In this document: positions 44,324 to 53,618 of the stretch, in pieces | Position numbering within the stretch: the first letter of the stretch is position 1 | Layout of the letters: each line of letters begins with the position of its first letter | Assembly (NCBI RefSeq): GCF_002865645.1 | Contig: NW_020194512.1 | Span: 3,017,183-3,081,182, forward strand | Direction: 5' to 3' | DNA: 64,000 bases | DNA from: Hyaloscypha bicolor E | Taxonomy: Eukaryota > Ascomycota > Leotiomycetes > Helotiales > Hyaloscyphaceae | The notes under the pieces: model-generated | Told to the model about the DNA's origin: nothing | Databases searched by the model: none | What the model saw: the letters and a program-made list of their open reading frames with translations, nothing else | Translations under genes and position numbers: made by a program

Positions 44324-44919
44324 GACTTTCCGAAGTCGTACAATGGATTGATGCCATGCGACGAGAGAAGGACAACATATCCATCGAGGGCGGCAGTTCG
44401 CAGAAACTGGGCAGCATCTACCCCTTTTCCTAGATTCAGCGCAAGGAGCCGCGAGGCTCAGGAAGCGCTGTGGGATCGATCATGCAGCTCTCAGCTCGCC
44501 CCCACCTCCTTGGCAGCGCAAGGCTGTTGCCTATCAAGGCAGATTCCCTATTTTACTGGGCATGGTGGCCCCATAAATTTGTCATGGGTCGTATGATATG
44601 TCTTGGTTGCCAGCTCATCAAGATTTGACAGCAAGAATGGGGCTGCAGTGCGGATTGAATGGTTTGATTTCGTCTGCGCCGCAGAGCTTCAGGCTTCAAA
44701 GGCGATGGACCCAGAATTAAAGGTTAGGAAAGCTGAATAAGGATGGCTGACACGTGATTAAGTACCCCACCATCCCCCCTTCTATATAATAGCCGTACTA
44801 AACCTGTAGAAAACTTTCCCTGCCACGTGACCAGTTTTTGTCTGTACGGGAACACCAAACCTGTGCAGGCTCCACTCGCGTTTTACCTACGCTTTGCTTA
44901 CGCTTTGCTTATACCCACA
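44324..44919. promoter_or_regulatory. Divergent promoter region
   Basis: Lies between the starts of the CorA-like gene (-) and the zinc-ribbon gene (+). It contains two CACGTG E-box palindromes (~44,751 and ~44,823) and a TATA-like TATATAAT at 44,783-44,790, 130 bp before the + strand ATG. No convincing gene lies in between. Confidence 0.5.
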
Positions 44920-45817
44920 ATGTCTGAATTAAATCAATTATACTGCCCTGGGTGTCGCTGCCCTCGATCGATCTTCCAGTTCCCTCTTAAGGATGGCTGG
45001 CGAACCGCGACGTGTGGTTCTTGCCTTGAGCGACAGGCCTTGCGCTATGCAGCGATTCAGGGGCGAGAGAGAGAAGGGAGAGAGGGAGAGGGAGAGGGAG
45101 AGGGGGAGGGGGAGCAGGCTACAGGTAAGTTAATGGATCTGTTTACGGACAGATACGGGCAAACTAACTCTCCTAGGGCCGCAAACCCGTTGCTCGAGCT
45201 GTTTACAGGTCCGCGATCTCGGCCGCTTCCTTACCTGTGAGCCCTGTCGTCGCCGGAATTTAAAGGCAAAGCGTCACCGAGCCCTAATAACTCGCGTTCC
45301 GAACCCTTCCCCAACTCGAGCCGAGCTTGCGGATCATATCCAGCGCCGGCAGCAAGCTACCGGGAAGAGAGAGAGAGGATTTGCTGGATACCGGGCAATT
45401 ACGGTCGATGATTATACCCGGGAGCCGACCCAAGAAGAGGAGCAGGAGCTCCAGGACCGGCAGCAGCAGCGTAAGGATAGGAAGGCAGAGAGGAGGGTTT
45501 GGGAGGTAGAAAGTAAAGAGCGAGTAAGGGAGTCATGGGTACAAAGAGGCCAGTTCCTAGGGGAGGGGGAGTTTGAGGCGTGGTGGGAGGCGAGGGAGAA
45601 GAAGTGGCAGAGAGCAAGTGAGAGGTTAAAGGAGGGGGACAGGGAAAGGAGGAAGATGAAGAAGGATGGAGAGAAGTGGGCTGAGTGGGCAGAGAGGGAG
45701 GAGCAAGAGAAGAGAGGGAGGGAGGAGAGGGAGGAGCAAGAGAAGAGAGAGAGGGAGGGGCAGGCTTGCGGACTGGTAGGGAGGCAATTAGAGGAGATAT
45801 ATATAGACGAATACTAA
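44920..45817 (+). CDS. Double zinc-ribbon, coiled-coil protein of unknown function (two exons)
   Basis: Predicted 281 residues from exons 44920-45124 and 45177-45817. The 52-nt intron (GTAAGT ... CTAACTCTCCTAG) joins two Cys clusters in one frame. The first is YCPGCRCPRSIFQFP...TCGSC (~8-36). The second is RCSSCLQVRDLGRFLTCEPC, in C-x2-C-x10-C-x2-C spacing (~73-92), followed by a basic RRRNLKAKRHR. From ~140 on it is very rich in Glu, Arg, Lys and Gln with several Trp, almost certainly a long helix/coiled coil. Exon 2 has no early ATG, so it is easily missed. A GAGAGG microsatellite (45,066-45,116) encodes a Glu/Gly run just before the intron. No family was recognised; the basic patch suggests nucleic acid binding (inference). 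An in-frame ATG at 44,827 exists, but the TATA position favours 44,920. Confidence 0.65.
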
Positions 45818-45844
45818 TATTGCGATGATTATTAGCTTTAATTC

Positions 45845-46290
45845 CAGGGCAAGTGAGGCTTGGGAGGGCCCGCGAGAGGGAGGGAGCTTTGCGGGTAAAA
45901 GTAAGGCTTGGGAGGGAGTTACGGGTGAGAGTACAGGCAGTAAGGGGCTTGCAGGGCGAGTGAGGCTTGGGAGGGCCTGCAAGGGGAAAGGGGGAGCTCT
46001 GCAAGTGAGAGTGAGGCTTGGGAAGGCTCTGCAAGTAAGAGTGAGGCTTGGGAAGGCCCGCGAGAGGAAAGGGAGAGCTCTACAGGTAGGAGTGAGGCTT
46101 GGGAAGGCCCGCGAGAGGAAAGGGAGAGCTCTATAGGTAGGAGTGAGGCTTGGGAGGGCTTGCAAGGAGAAAGGGAGAGCTTTGCGGGTAAGAGTGAGCC
46201 TTGGAAGGGAGCTACGGGCAAGAGTACGGGTAGTAACGGGCTTACAGGGGCAAGTAAGGCTTGAGAGGACCCGTAAGAGAGCCAGAAGAT
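45845..46290. repeat. 51-bp minisatellite
   Basis: About eight degenerate units around GTGAGGCTTGGGAAGGCCC, GCGAGAGGAAAGGGAGAGCT and CTACAGGTAGGA. The unit is a multiple of 3, so all six frames look repetitively open; I do not call these coding. Decayed units continue to ~46,640 in AT-shifted form, showing local RIP-like drift. It starts directly after the zinc-ribbon stop codon. Confidence 0.8.
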
Positions 46291-46719
46291 CCGAGAGAGC
46301 TTTATAGTTCCGGTAAATAGCCCGCAAAAGCAATACTACTTCTCTTGCAATCGAAAAAAGCCTCTTATAGACTTTGGCCGGTTCTTTAATTATAATATAT
46401 ACCGGGAGCGGAATAAGAAAGCGAACCGGGCCCGGTATATAAAGCAAAAAGCTAAATATTTAAATAAAAACTCTTAAAAACTAATTTCCCTTATACTTAT
46501 ATATTATATTAGTACGAGCTTGCGAGTGCAATGTGGCTATATTTAATAAGAAGAGGGTTTTATAAGTAAGAAAGGGAGCTTATAAGTAAAAGTAAGGCTT
46601 AAAATAGCCTATAAAAGAGGGAAAAGAGCTCTATAAATATAATTAGAGGTATAGCAGTCCGCAAAGAGAGAGAGAGAGAGCTCTATATTAAAGCTAAAAG
46701 TCACCTTCTTAATCTCGAA

Positions 46720-46806
46720 TCGAGATCAGGGCAAAATTAAAGACTGGCCCCGGAGCTTGCGTAGGGCCGCCAGGCTTTAATTTTAGCGAAGCGGCCCAGA
46801 TCTCGT
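46720..46806. repeat. Imperfect inverted repeat
   Basis: The left arm (TCGAGATCAGGGCAAAATTA, AAGACTGGCCCC) pairs with the reverse complement of the right arm (CGAGATCTGGGCCGC, AAAATTAAAGCCTGGC). Perhaps a MITE relic or the end of a degraded element; the flanks show no clear duplication. Confidence 0.45.
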
Positions 46807-46809
46807 TTC

Positions 46810-47784
46810 TTATTACGCATGCAAAGGACGTGCGAGAGGTTTGGGTGCTTGACAGAGAAGGCTTCTGATAGTTGGTCGTCATTGACATCAATTGATTTGC
46901 TGCCAGGATACCTTCACCGCGAATACTTCCGAAAATTTGTTTATAAAGTTCGGTCTCAGGACCCCCACTCTAAGCAAGGTCACCAGTCAGAAATTAGTTG
47001 TACCTTTCTTCCTTCTAGAAAGAATTCTGAAGACTGCCTGAAGCACCAACTTACGCTACATAGTGGTGAAAATAAAAGAAGTGTTACTTTCTATCAAGAT
47101 AAGCAATTTGGAGGAGTCTTCTCTCACTCCACCATTTCACCCCTCTCAATACCTCTAACTCGACTCACCATCTAGGAATGGTATCTTCTTGTTCCCAGTC
47201 CTCAAAGATATTACTATGTCTCCTCTGAGTCTGCGGTCTTCGGAACCCCAATGAACATATCCATTCGGTATGTGCAGTCAACGTCCAGCAGTTTGGACAT
47301 TCTTCACAGTTATCTTGCCAACAGTACAGTCAGTCTCTACCGCTGTGTAGGTTCCCCCCTCCGCACTGGTTGGTGTTTGTTAACATCTTGCTTGGGTTTA
47401 AATATCGGGAAGAACTTGCTTACCCCACATGTCCGCACTTCATGTTGTCAAAGTCCGGTGTTTTGATAGTTTGTGTTCTTCAGTTGGTTCATTTGGTTGC
47501 CAATTCTGTATTCAATCTTGACGTTGAACTCAAACGATATGCTTTTGCAGGGAAATTGGCAAATTAGTCACTAAATTGCAGAAATGTAAAGGATACTAAA
47601 CTTATTTGGAGAGAAGTCTCGGAATCACGAGTGTCATTCACAGATATTCGTCTGTCCGACTTCTTGCTACAGTACGGATTACCAAAGAATCGTTCTCATT
47701 CTTTATTCTCAATATCATTCACCTGAAGTAGCCATGATATCCATGCTCAATTCCCCATCAGCTCGAATACCCTCCACTCACACC
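46810..47784. other. Intergenic, no supported gene
   Basis: Normal GC. Several short frames on both strands without recognised motifs. A possible decayed two-exon frame on the - strand (~47,200-47,450) is discussed under rejected items. Confidence 0.4.
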
Positions 47785-48014
47785 TCAATTTTTCATTCCC
47801 AGTCCCCGTACTCGCTCGAATAAGCGAACCAGCCTTCCTCCAACGTTGGTACAATCCCAACACTTGTAGTGCAAGCATCTGGTGCACATAGCTGCATCTC
47901 CATGGTTCAATTTGTCGCACTGTTCTGAATTAGAAGTCGGGCACTTGAAACTTCGGGTGCGTGGTTGAGGGGAAAGGGGTCAGTTACACGACAACATTCC
48001 CAAGATCCTCCCAT
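47785..48014 (-). CDS. Small RanBP2-like zinc-finger protein, array member 1
   Basis: Predicted 61 residues from exons 47988-48014 and 47785-47943, joined over a 44-nt intron (GTAACT...TTTCAAG). It begins MGGSWECC. The finger is W-x-C, then CDKLNHGDAAMCTRC (C-x3-N-x6-C-x2-C), immediately followed by LHYKCWDC, a second C-x2-C that with the His may bind another zinc. This C-x2-C-x-H-x2-C-x2-C end is shared with member 5. The first exon encodes only nine residues, so no single open frame shows the gene. A basic, hydrophobic tail follows. Function unknown; RanBP2-type fingers in other proteins bind ubiquitin, Ran or single-stranded RNA. There are four similar genes upstream on the same strand. 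Confidence 0.6.
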
Positions 48015-48615
48015 GGTGCTGTCAAACGCCAAGGATCGTATTTAATACCTTTTTGCGTAGCTTTTGTCCTGAGTTGCCCGCTTCGATGTGGATGCAGAGT
48101 TTTGAGTCTCGCTTTCTTGGGTTGTGGCTACAATAGACAGTGAGTAGATCAATGAATAGTCGGAGAAGTCCCGAGTGTACAAATTTATGGCTCCTCAATA
48201 ACTGCAAAGTTATTTGTCAACAAGAGGAGTTTCGGATTTCGAGATTTTTTGCCCCCAGGTTGAATCACAATGTGCAATGTGAATCTCCCGTCAACCACTC
48301 GAGCTGAAGTTGGGGAAGTCTCGCTCATGGATTAAGTATCCGAACCCGTTAAAATGCATCTCGCCACCCTTCCCGAGACATCCTTTAGTGTGCTAGACAT
48401 ACATATGAACTGTGCCAAACATGTTTATGGAACTGAGACATTTTAAGAGCCAAAATCCCGCACTGAAACACTTCCGGTCGAGTGGTCTACTTCTCCACGC
48501 CAGCGCTGCAAGTTCCCGAGATCAGCCCATCATTTCCCCCGATCATAGCTAATGAAAACTTCCATGTATATCGGGGCTCGCCCATTTCTCCCAATGGTAT
48601 CCTGAAATCTTTAAG
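48015..48615. other. Intergenic between array members 1 and 2
   Basis: Downstream of member 2 and upstream of member 1. No TATA box or further finger seen. Confidence 0.4.
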
Positions 48616-48913
48616 TCAAGAGCCACAACAGGATTGAGGTAGAGTCAACTGACCTTGGGTATGTCCACCAGCCACCGAACAGTCTCTGCACAATGGTACT
48701 CTATCGTATGTACATAAACGACAGAATGTTGAACGACCTGGATTTGTTGTTTTACAGGGCTACCTCTGTTAGTTTGGGTGTATGCTTGCAGAAGAAGGTT
48801 TAACTGACTTGACGATTGCCCTGTTTCTTGCAGCAAACCCAAGCTTTTCCGTTTGCGGGTTCAACAGGCCGTCGTTGGCGAGGTCTCTGAGGCTTCGAAG
48901 GACCGCAACCCAT
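48616..48913 (-). CDS. Small RanBP2-like zinc-finger protein, array member 2
   Basis: Predicted 82 residues from exons 48809-48913 and 48616-48759. The 49-nt intron (GTCAGT ... CTAACAGAGGTAG) was chosen because it restores PCKTTNPGRSTFCRLC. It begins MGCGPSK: Gly2 for N-myristoylation, Cys3 for possible palmitoylation, Ser6 and Lys7 matching the myristoyl-transferase consensus, so membrane anchoring is likely (inference). A basic, Arg/Pro-rich linker follows. The finger is W-V-C-C, nine residues from Cys to Cys, then C-x3-N-x6-C-x2-C, with a further C-x2-C (PLCRDC) after seven residues. No known name. Sequence similarity to the other members is confined to the start and the finger, so the copies are old or fast-evolving. 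Confidence 0.6.
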
Positions 48914-49160
48914 GGTGATATGAAAGAGAGCAAAGGCTCTCCGGGAGCTCTGGCTAGAGTTTGTGTTGGGGATCCAAGTTTGTGAAAGCTTTTCCTCGAA
49001 GACTTGATTGAATCTGTGAAATGCAACTGTGCTTGACATTCTTTCTCGATCTTGAGTATCTAGATGTGTAAACGGAGACGCCGTTGAATCTAGCGAGTCG
49101 AAGAAGCCGTGAATAATACTTTCCAACATGTTCCTCACCTTCTTGATTCAGAATCATAAG

Positions 49161-49435
49161 TCAAGATCTTCTTGGTTGTGACAGCGGATGGTTTTTAGGG
49201 ACGTCCGGTTGCTTCGAGTCGGATGAGTTGCCGCAGCTCAAGCATACAGCATCTTCTGCAGAGTTGAAGGTGCCGCATTCACCCTTCCAGAAATACCATT
49301 TTTTTGAATTTAACAAGGATAGCTCACATCTCTATCGTCAATGTTGTTGACACATTTCCAGCAACTTGTTGTAGGTCTTGGGTTTGGAATTTGACTAGAC
49401 TTGGATGCTTCTTGTTTCGAGAAGTTGCTGCCCAT
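49161..49435 (-). CDS. Small RanBP2-like zinc-finger protein, array member 3
   Basis: Predicted 76 residues from exons 49328-49435 and 49161-49283, joined over a 44-nt intron (GTGAGC...CTGGAAG, phase 0). It begins MGSNFSK, a good N-myristoylation signal. A Ser/Pro-rich linker leads to CWKC, then after the loop ECGTFNSAEDAVCLSCGN, which is the second half of a RanBP2-type finger (C-x3-N-x6-C-x2-C). It lacks the extra C-x2-C pair of members 1, 2 and 5 and ends in a polar tail. An in-frame ATG lies further upstream (49,519), but starting there would bury the MGxxxSK motif, so I keep 49,435. Confidence 0.6.
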
Positions 49436-49700
49436 TTTGTAGCCAGGACGTAGACAGAGTCCTCGATTGTATTGTAAGTGCAGTGTGGTAAGAATCAAAG
49501 ATTGGGTGATGTGCATCAATGAATAGCAAGCGAGATATGAGTTTGATGTGTTCTAGTATGTTACGGTGGAAAGGTGTTGTGATGCTCGATTTCTTGACCA
49601 AGGAAAAAAGTGCGATGAAGTAAAATAGCCACCGGTCACGAATACGGAGAAGTTCTCTCACAATTCCTTTTAATCACTATGGAAACTACGTAGTCCACAT

Positions 49701-49987
49701 TTAGTGACTCGGCGTACTCCTTCTCTGACTCCGGCAACCAGAACCAAACCGCTTTCGATGTGTAGATGACTCTGATTGCACGATTGCACGAGTTTCGTTG
49801 CATCGGAGGCACCTGGGTGTAATTTCGGAATTTAATCGTAGGCATAATAATCGTACCTGTGATGTCAAGATAAGAGCGGTAGATTATAAGAGATTTTTAC
49901 CCTGTAATAATTGGAGTTCGTGCATTGCCAAGGTCCGTTCGGGTCTCTCGCAACTGCAGGGACTGCTTTTGAAGTATTGTTGCCCAT
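49701..49987 (-). CDS. Small RanBP2-like zinc-finger protein, array member 4
   Basis: Predicted 80 residues from exons 49901-49987 and 49701-49856, joined over a 44-nt intron (GTAAAA...CATCACAG, phase 0). It begins MGNNTSK (myristoylation consensus). Then come PWQC, a loop of 11 residues and CLRLNSEITPRCLRCN, again C-x3-N-x6-C-x2-C. The tail is Ser/Arg-rich and very basic. A TATA box on the - strand (50,141-50,147) lies ~155 bp upstream. The finger Cys pair after the loop reads CLRCN, so the zinc ligands are complete. Confidence 0.6.
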
Positions 49988-50772
49988 GGTCAGGCTTGGG
50001 TGAGATTTTGGATGTGGGTTTCTATCGATTTGGCACTTGAGGTCTTCGGGTACTGTAGATTAAAAAGGTTCTGGTCGTGAGTTGAGGTGAAATTTTTTTA
50101 CCATGAGGGTCGTGGGCAGAGGCTGGCAACCTCAATGCATTTATATAAAACGAGAGCCTTGGAAGTATTGTGAATCACCATCACTATCAGAATCTCGCAA
50201 ATATTTCATACGAATCATTATATTTAGCAGACTCAATATTATATTATTCATGCTTGCATTTCAGTCCTTCCAAGCAGAACCTTTGGAAAAGAGAAGGCTG
50301 GGGTGGTGCTTCTCCATGATTGCCACCATGTAAAAGACCAGGATAGAAGAGTAGAACGTTTTTCTCTCAAGCTTTTCGGGTTACCCTCACTTCCCCCTTT
50401 TAACAAACACTAAGCGAGCCCCTATACCTCACCTCCACCGTCACCAACATAAATTTTCCGGTCCACCACATCCTCAAAAATACTCACTCTGTATCCCAAG
50501 TACTTCGACATTGACAATACTTTGATCCTTGTCTGCCAACAGTCTAGTCATTGATGTCTTGACTCTGTATGTTTGGCTTTGATATTGAGGGGTTCAGATC
50601 AAGTAAGTAGTGGCGGGATACAAAAGTGAATATACATTTTGACCAGATTCTTCACATTGATAACCAAAGAAAAAAAGACGTTAGAGTAAAGTCCATGCAT
50701 TAAACTATCTCGCCAACCGTGGGGAGAAATTTAACCACTATTGGCCTTCTCCCTCTCCCTCCGACGTCGACA
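49988..50772. promoter_or_regulatory. Upstream region of array member 4
   Basis: Contains TATATAA (reverse complement of 50,141-50,147) placed correctly for member 4. No further zinc-finger exon found between here and member 5; small frames lack motifs. Confidence 0.45.
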
Positions 50773-51075
50773 TCAACTCATGAAAGGAACATCCTCAACA
50801 ACCACAGCACATTCCATACATCTCTTATGTCTACAAGCTTTACAAATATCATCCTCAGCCTTGTTGATACGGCCACAGCGCTCCTGGTCTGGTGTGAGGT
50901 GGAGGAAATTAGAGAGGGAGTACGGGAAGGGAGGATAACTTGCGTAGCCTGAGTATCGCTGGCCGCTGCAGCGGTTCCAGGGACGTTTGATGGGTTTCCT
51001 GTTTTCATTTTCCTTCTCGGTGGTATTGTGAGTGGTTCCAAATCCGTTGGTGGGGTTTGATGAAGGAATTGTCAT
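50773..51075 (-). CDS. Small RanBP2-like zinc-finger protein, array member 5
   Basis: Open over 100 residues without splicing, but a 51-nt in-frame intron (50,889-50,939; GTTATC ... CTCTAAT ... CACACCAG) lies exactly in the finger loop. Its removal gives 83 residues and matches the other four members, so I favour the spliced form (exons 50940-51075, 50773-50888). The N terminus is polar (no MG signal). The finger reads PWNRC, loop, ERCGRINKAEDDICKACRHK, then RCMEC: C-x3-N-x6-C-x2-C followed by H-x2-C-x2-C as in member 1. Function unknown. Confidence 0.6.
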   Translation of the reverse strand: MTIPSSNPTNGFGTTHNTTEKENENRKPIKRPWNRCSGQRYSGYASYPPFPYSLSNFLHLTPDQERCGRINKAEDDICKACRHKRCMECAVVVEDVPFMS

Positions 51076-52262
51076 GTTATTAATAGTTTCGTGGTTTTGG
51101 AGTTCGTGATACTAGGAAGAAAATCGAGGTGGTTCAATGCGCAACGGAAGGTGGAATATTAAGTCAAGGTATAGAATAGAAGGTTTAATTGTGAATGTCC
51201 CACGACTCGTATCAGATGCTGTGGGGCTTAGATGCTCAAGACCTTGAGGAATAATCAGAAAGTACCGGATTTGATTGTTCATAACACGTGGTACATTCCA
51301 ATAGCACATGATTTTGAATATTCTAGAGCTTCCAAGTACTTTCAATTGTGAAAGACTATTGAATTAATCCATTCGGTGATTGATTCAATTGAGTCAGTCA
51401 AGTGGTAACAATTCGTCCAAGCGGCTAAGTCCTGCCGAAGATGAAAAGACAAGAAGATCGGAAGGTGGTCTAAGGGTGATGCCAAGACCCGATTGCTAGT
51501 TCCTAAGTGGACATATAATCGCTTTTACTTTGACTGTCACGACTGATTTAGTTGCTGTCATGTCTCAGATCTGACAGTTCTCATTCTCTTGAAACAAAAG
51601 GAGTGTCTGATGTTTTTACCTGTTCTTGTAAATGGCAGTACATATTATTAAATGATAAACGAATCTCATTTTGAACCGGAAGATCTTCGAAACGCTTTCC
51701 GCTAATGTCGAGTGAACTTAACAACGATATGTTCTATAATGACAAAGGTTAACTTGGAACAAGGAGGAATCTACAAGTACTTGTTACTGGCTACATATAC
51801 TTTATTCCCCTGTCCAATGGCATGGAAATTGGGTGAACTACCTGGCATGGAGCTGACAATCATTGGCAGATGTGGATTGATTAGGAAGTGGCGCTAACCC
51901 TCGATGTTATTCAGGAGAGCTGAATCCAGCTGTCGGTGTGCTCGCTTGACCAGAGAAGCTGCAAACATCCATCTATGAGCTCATCCTCATATCTTCAGAT
52001 AGGAACGATGCCGAGATGCAGTGCAAAGTTTCTCACAACCTCTAATGACTTGGCTGCAACATCAAACAAAGTAAAGACTGGACACTCGCCATGCTTGGCA
52101 TTTCTAACATCACCAGCAAGGCTGAACAATAAAAGGAAATGCTCTTTTCATTCATCATTTATTCTCATGTAACTATTGCTGCGCTTCCATAAACCATTAT
52201 CGAAACTCCTCTCAAGTAATGAAATCTAGACACAGGTAGGATTGCCATGGGGTATCGGGAAA
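51076..52262. other. Intergenic, no supported gene
   Basis: 1.2 kb of normal GC between array member 5 and the ASF1 stop codon. Frames of 60-80 codons on both strands have no recognised motif or splice partner. I found no further member of the finger family here. Confidence 0.4.
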
Positions 52263-53255
52263 TTAATGCGCCATGACTTCGTCGACGTGGTGCTCAACAC
52301 CATTGGGCTTTTCGACACCATCGACCTCCATAGCATCATCACCCTCGCCCTCAACCTCGACTTCTTCCTCCTCGAGCTCCTCCTCCTCGCTCCCGCTACT
52401 ATCTGCTTCGAGATCCTCGCTGCCGTCATCGGACTCCTCGCCAGCGGCGATGGCACCTTCGCCCTCTGCGCCAGCCATCTCAGCATCTTGCACCATGGCA
52501 TCTGGTGCGGCCTCGCCACCCTCTTCAATTTCCTCTTCCTCCTCCTCAGCCTCCTCAGCTCCATATTGGTCTCCATCCGCAGTCAGATCAGCTTCGGGCT
52601 GCTCAGGTGGGAATTCGGGTGGAGCAGAAGCCTCGGAGTCCCTGTAGATTGAATGTTAGTAGGTGACTCATTGATTTGTCTTTACAGCACGTACCATTTG
52701 ATAGCGAACCGGGTGACTCTTGGCTTCTCTGCTAGCACGTTTCTTCGGACCTTCTCGAGGATCGGTTTTGCTGGGGGATCGGCATTGAGCTCTTCGGAGT
52801 CATACTCATTGTTGACATAGTAGCCAACTCGCACGAATTCCCGATTGTCGTAGGCACACGTGAGAAGGATGACGGTGACACCGAGGATTTCAGCGTCTGG
52901 GATTCTGTTGGTGTCCGGTGGGTCGGCCTCGAAGATGAACTTATTGACACCGACGGGTATTGGGCCCACGAGGAGGGAGTCAAGCTCTTGATCGTGCTCA
53001 TCCCTGATTGATATTAGCGTGTATTATGCGCAGAAGGAGCGAGGGTCTTACGAGGTAGCAGATCCAACGTAGGTCAACTTCCATTCGAGGTCTAATGACG
53101 CAAATCAGCATCTGAAGCAGCTTATTTCCGGTCTAGAACTGCATACCTTTCTGCAGAGGCTCCAAACACTCAAAGGTGATCTCGAACTGATATGAGTCGC
53201 CGAACTTGGCTGGGTTGTTGAGGACGTTGACGCCCAGGAGAGACACAACCGACAT
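52263..53255 (-). CDS. asf1: Histone H3-H4 chaperone ASF1
   Basis: Predicted 278 residues from four exons (53147-53255, 53052-53091, 52695-53003, 52263-52641) with introns of 55, 48 and 53 nt. The conserved ~155-residue Ig-like core is complete: [90 protein letters not shown] and [12 protein letters not shown]. The C-terminal third is an acidic, disordered Glu/Asp/Ser tail, as in fungal ASF1. ASF1 binds an H3-H4 dimer in the nucleus and hands it to CAF-1 or HIR for nucleosome assembly. It shares a divergent promoter of 363 bp with the RNA14 gene. Confidence 0.95.
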
Positions 53256-53618
53256 CTTGAGCAAGTGATTATTTTAGGTTGTATGTTGTGAATGTAGAAT
53301 TGAAGGTAGACCAAAACAGGTTGGATGTAAACGGGAGGTTGTTGATCTTAAATAGAGGAGGATGAGACACTGCGGAGGATGGTGGAGGAGAGTGGGAGAC
53401 GCTGGCTTCTTTGTGGGACGCGTTTGGGGCGCGTTGACCGCGACTTCCCAAAATCACTTTATTTTCGCACGTGTGGAAATAGGCACTAGAGTGTTTGAGG
53501 ACTAGCGCTGATCATAGGTAAGCACTTTCCATTTTAGGCTTAGCCGGCTAGAGCTCCAAATTTGAGGACTGCAAGGCTGAATAGCTATCATCACGGAACG
53601 CCAGACATAGCCATCAAC
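53256..53618. promoter_or_regulatory. Bidirectional promoter ASF1 / RNA14
   Basis: 363 bp between the two ATGs. Contains GGGACGCG/GGGGCGCG (~53,415-53,434) reminiscent of the MluI/MCB-type ACGCG element common near replication-linked genes, and a CACGTG at ~53,469. No clear TATA box. Confidence 0.5.

Noticed and set aside
45399..46447. Overlapping - and + strand frames of 100-219 codons rich in Leu/Pro/Ser
   Set aside because: They are produced by the 51-bp minisatellite and the antisense of the zinc-ribbon exon 2. The repeat unit is a multiple of three, so frames stay open by default.
46819..47175. 118-codon + strand frame
   Set aside because: No motif, no splice partner, no promoter signal; the composition is that of intergenic DNA.
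47190..47480. Possible sixth array member on the - strand (MKCGHVG..., then C-x2-C-x2-C-W)
   Set aside because: A 58-nt intron can be drawn, but the Cys-rich frame has a TGA just before it and the W-x-C...C-x3-N-x6-C-x2-C pattern is absent. At most a decayed relic.
52242..52652. 124-136 codon + strand frames
   Set aside because: Antisense to the acidic tail of ASF1, whose Glu/Asp codons read as Ser/Leu on the other strand.
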